Part shown: piece after piece, positions 61,343 to 64,000 of the stretch | How positions within the stretch are numbered: position 1 is the first letter of the stretch | Layout: each line of letters begins with the position of its first letter | NCBI RefSeq assembly: GCF_041320705.1 | Contig: NZ_JBGGTQ010000003.1 | Span: 62,001-126,000 of the forward strand | Reading direction: 5' to 3' | DNA: 64,000 nt | Source: Kineococcus mangrovi | GTDB lineage: Bacteria; Actinomycetota; Actinomycetes; Actinomycetales; Kineococcaceae | The notes under the pieces: model-generated | Databases searched by the model: none | Told to the model about the DNA's origin: nothing | Seen by the model: the letters and a program-made list of their open reading frames with translations, nothing else | Translations under genes and position numbers: made by a program

Positions 61343-64000
61343 GTGCCCGCGCCCACCCCGTCCTGGCGACGTCTGGCCGGCCGGCCGGCGACCCTCTCGG
61401 CGGTGCTGGGGGTCGCGGCCGCCGTCGCGGAGACGTTCAGCACGGTCGTCACGGGGCGGCTCGCGGCGGGACCGGCCGCGGGGCTGCTCGTCGTGCTCGG
61501 CGTCCTCGTCCTGACCGCGAGCGCCGGTGACACCCTCGGCCGGCTCTGCCTGGCCACCGCCGTCGGCCGCGCGGAGGGCGGTCTGCGGGCCGACCTGCTG
61601 GCCGCGGCGTTCGCCCAGCCCGTCCCGGCGCTGGGGGAGCAGGCCGTCGGGGAGGTCATCGACCGCGTCGACGACGACCCGCGCCAGCTGGCCCGGCTGG
61701 TCCGGGAGGCGTTGTGGGACCTGTGGCGCGGCGGCGTCCGCATCCTGCTGGGCTGGGTGGTCGCCGGGCTCGTCTGGTGGCCCGCGTGGATCGTGTTCCC
61801 CCTCGTCGCCGTCGTCGTCTGGTGCTGCGTGCGCCGCCTGACCGCCGTCCTGGTCGAGCGCAAGGTCGCCGAGGAGGTCGCCTGGACCGAGCACGCGGCC
61901 CAGCTCGAGGAGGCCGTGGCCGGGCGCGACGACATCCGCGCCAGCCTCGGCGCCCCGCACGTCGTGCGCCGCTACGCGGTCCTGGCGGCCGGGGTGCTGG
62001 ACCGCGTCCGCGCCACCACCGAGGTCTCGGCGGTCGTGGCCCGCCGCACGATCCTGGTCCTGTCGCTGCTGTGCTCTGCGCTCGTCGTCGGCGGGGTGGT
62101 CCTCGTCGGCGACGGCCGGCTCGGCCTCGCCCAGCTCGTCACGGTGTTCCTGCTCTGCTCCGGGTTCGCCGGCGACCTGAACCAGATCGCCGAACGGCTG
62201 CCCGAGGTCCAGGCCGGTCTGGGTGCCCTGCAACGCATCCGGGCGTTGCTGGGCTCGCCGTCCGAACCCGTCGGCGGCCTGCGGGCACCCGAGGGGGGCC
62301 TCGGGCTCGAGTTCCGCGGCGTCGACTTCGCCCACCCGGGCGGTTTCGCGCTGCACGACGTCTCGTTCACGGTCCCCGCCGGGACGACGTGCGCCCTCGT
62401 GGGACGCAGCGGGTCGGGCAAGTCCACGCTCGCGGCCCTGCTGTCCCGCGCGCTGGAACCGGCGCCGGGGCAGGCCCACCTCGGCGGCCTCGACGTCACG
62501 GCCCTGGACCTGCAGGAGCTGCGGCGCTGCGTCGGCGTCGTCACCCAGCGCACGGAACTCATCGCCGGGACGCTGGCGGACAACATCACGCTGGGGGCCG
62601 ACGTCGCCCCCGAGCGCGTCCGCTCGGCCGTGGAGTCCCTCGGACTGGGCGACTGGGTCGGGGGGCTGCCCGACGGTCTGCGGACCCGGCTCGGCCCCGG
62701 TGGCAGCACCCTGTCCGCCGGGGAGGAGCAGCTCGTCGCCTTCGCCCGCCTCCTCGTGCGCGACGTCCGCGTCGTCGTCCTCGACGAGGCGACCGCGCGG
62801 ATGGACCCCGTCACCGAGCACCGCGTCACCGCGGCCGCCGGGCGGCTGCTCGCCGGCCGCACCGGTCTGCTCATCGCCCACCGCCTGTCCACGACCGCCC
62901 GGGCCGACCACGTCGCCGTCCTCGACGGCGGCCGGCTCGCCCAGCACGGCCCGCGCGCCGAGCTCGCCGCCACCCCCGGCCCCTTCGCGGACCTGCTGCG
63001 CGCCGGGGGTGGTGCGGAGCTCGACCCCGTCCACCACGCCGGCGAGGTCCTCTCCAGCCGGCCCCGCCGGCCCCGCCCCGAACCACCGGCGCAGCCGCGT
63101 CCCCGGCTCGTGCGGGCCGTGGCGACCGCGATCACCCGCCACCGGCGGTGGGGGCTGCTCGGTGCCGTCCTGTTCGCCCTGTGCTCGGTCCTCGGCACCT
63201 ACGGCGCCGTCGCGGGCTGGCTGTGGGGCCTGGTCGTGCAGGGCCTGCAGACGGGCGCGCCGACCGCGCAGGTGTGGTGGCCGGCGGCCGGGCTCGTGAC
63301 GAGCCTGGTCTGCGTGCCGTTCCTGCTGGCCGCGGCCCTGCGGGTGTACCCGCTGTGGTGGAACGCGGTCACCCTCGGCGCGCGCCTGGCGGTGCTGCGC
63401 GGGCAGACCCGCCAGCACCGCCTCGCCCGCGTCCCCGCCGGGGAGGTCACGGCCCGCAGCCTGGACTCCGAGCGGTTCGTCCTCTACGTCGACCGCTGCG
63501 TCGACCTCGTCATCGGCGCCTTCGTCGTCGCCGTCACCTCCCTCGTCGCCGGTGACCTCACCGCGGGCGCGGTCGTCGCCCTCGTCATGGCGGGCTCGGC
63601 GCTCGTCTCGGTCGGCGGGGCCCCGGTGGCCGGCCGCCGGGGCCGTGAGGCCGGGGACGCCCGCGCCGTCTTCGGCCGCGACCTCGGCTCGGCCGTCGAC
63701 GCGGCCCGCACCGTCAAGCTCGCCGCGGCCGTGCCGGACGTCCTGCGGCACCTCGTCGAGGTCGACCGGCGGCGCGTGCTGGCCTCGGTGCGCGAGCTGC
63801 GCGTGCGCGCGCTGCTGGAGGGGGTGCCGGGCGTCCTCGTCCAGCTCGGCACCGTCGCGACCTGGGCGCTGCACCTGGCCGGCTGGTGGTCGCTGGCCGA
63901 CGCCCTCCTCGTCGCCACCGCCGTCGCGGGCGCCGCCTACTACGGCACCGTGTCGGGGGCCGTCATCACCGAGGCGCCCGTCGCGCGGGAGTGGCTGCGA
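61343..64000 (+). CDS. Large ABC exporter (3' partial)
   Basis: GTG 61343 opens a frame that runs to the window end (886 codons and incomplete). It holds a first transmembrane domain (about residues 15-290), a nucleotide-binding domain with Walker A GRSGSGKST near 354, LSAGEEQLVAF (signature), VVVLDEAT (Walker B) and LIAHRLST (switch His), and then a second transmembrane domain (from about 590) still open at 64000. One polypeptide with two membrane domains suggests a fused exporter that will end with a second ATPase domain. The substrate is unknown. Confidence 0.88.
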   Translation, partial: MPAPTPSWRRLAGRPATLSAVLGVAAAVAETFSTVVTGRLAAGPAAGLLVVLGVLVLTASAGDTLGRLCLATAVGRAEGGLRADLLAAAFAQPVPALGEQAVGEVIDRVDDDPRQLARLVREALWDLWRGGVRILLGWVVAGLVWWPAWIVFPLVAVVVWCCVRRLTAVLVERKVAEEVAWTEHAAQLEEAVAGRDDIRASLGAPHVVRRYAVLAAGVLDRVRATTEVSAVVARRTILVLSLLCSALVVGGVVLVGDGRLGLAQLVTVFLLCSGFAGDLNQIAERLPEVQAGLGALQRIRALLGSPSEPVGGLRAPEGGLGLEFRGVDFAHPGGFALHDVSFTVPAGTTCALVGRSGSGKSTLAALLSRALEPAPGQAHLGGLDVTALDLQELRRCVGVVTQRTELIAGTLADNITLGADVAPERVRSAVESLGLGDWVGGLPDGLRTRLGPGGSTLSAGEEQLVAFARLLVRDVRVVVLDEATARMDPVTEHRVTAAAGRLLAGRTGLLIAHRLSTTARADHVAVLDGGRLAQHGPRAELAATPGPFADLLRAGGGAELDPVHHAGEVLSSRPRRPRPEPPAQPRPRLVRAVATAITRHRRWGLLGAVLFALCSVLGTYGAVAGWLWGLVVQGLQTGAPTAQVWWPAAGLVTSLVCVPFLLAAALRVYPLWWNAVTLGARLAVLRGQTRQHRLARVPAGEVTARSLDSERFVLYVDRCVDLVIGAFVVAVTSLVAGDLTAGAVVALVMAGSALVSVGGAPVAGRRGREAGDARAVFGRDLGSAVDAARTVKLAAAVPDVLRHLVEVDRRRVLASVRELRVRALLEGVPGVLVQLGTVATWALHLAGWWSLADALLVATAVAGAAYYGTVSGAVITEAPVAREWLR

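Overview
The window is very GC-rich (third codon positions almost all G or C), uses GTG starts freely, and has many 4-bp GTGA stop/start overlaps. Several families point to an actinobacterium: DUF2530, DUF3027, an actinobacterial HelD, an IdeR-type DtxR regulator with all metal ligands, an NrtR-nadA-nadB-nadC-cysteine desulfurase block, and a ydaO-type c-di-AMP riboswitch ahead of an NlpC/P60 hydrolase. A Kineococcus-like member of the Kineosporiaceae is my guess, from gene content only. No tRNA, rRNA, CRISPR array, transposase or prophage gene was seen; the DNA reads as chromosome.

0-9.3 kb: the end of a secreted Calx-beta protein, a HelD helicase, a membrane fatty-acid desaturase, a cold-shock protein, small metabolic genes, an AlaA-like aminotransferase and a YdcF-like protein. 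9.3-16.6 kb: an L-fucose catabolic locus. Five plus-strand genes (FAH-family hydrolase, fuconate dehydratase, SDR, aldo-keto reductase, fuconolactonase) overlap one another and are followed by an intracellular GH29 fucosidase. A FadR-type GntR regulator and a DUF718 mutarotase face them. Together they can turn L-fucose into pyruvate and lactate without phosphorylation. Two related palindromes in front of the operon are candidate operators. 16.6-31.7 kb: pdxH, a GDSL hydrolase, a LacI regulator, a YeiH transporter, serC, a DUF1540 protein, a MarR-MFS pair, a GGDEF-EAL protein, a broken aminotransferase gene and an SDR.

31.7-45.6 kb: a four-gene minus-strand block (HAD phosphatase, cold-shock-domain protein, DUF3027, giant sacsin-like ATPase), sodA, a LysR/MFS divergent pair, a CopC-like protein and a 1,016-residue secreted subtilase. 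45.6-51.5 kb: NAD biosynthesis on the minus strand, headed by nrtR. 51.5-57 kb: a short leader ORF with a perfect Shine-Dalgarno, an MFS exporter, a Gfo/Idh/MocA oxidoreductase, a photolyase and ideR. 57-64 kb: the c-di-AMP riboswitch and NlpC/P60 hydrolase, an HNH nuclease behind a histidine-codon leader and hairpin, an Arr rifamycin ADP-ribosyltransferase, a K+ channel and a large ABC exporter running off the end.

The best candidates for something undescribed are: (1) the His-rich leader plus hairpin before the HNH nuclease (58305-58492), which looks like a translation-dependent attenuator on an unexpected target; (2) the 12-codon leader ORF with an 8-nt Shine-Dalgarno at 51691-51748; and (3) the paired 13-bp palindromes before the fucose operon. 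All calls come from reading the sequence and six-frame translations; no database search was possible.
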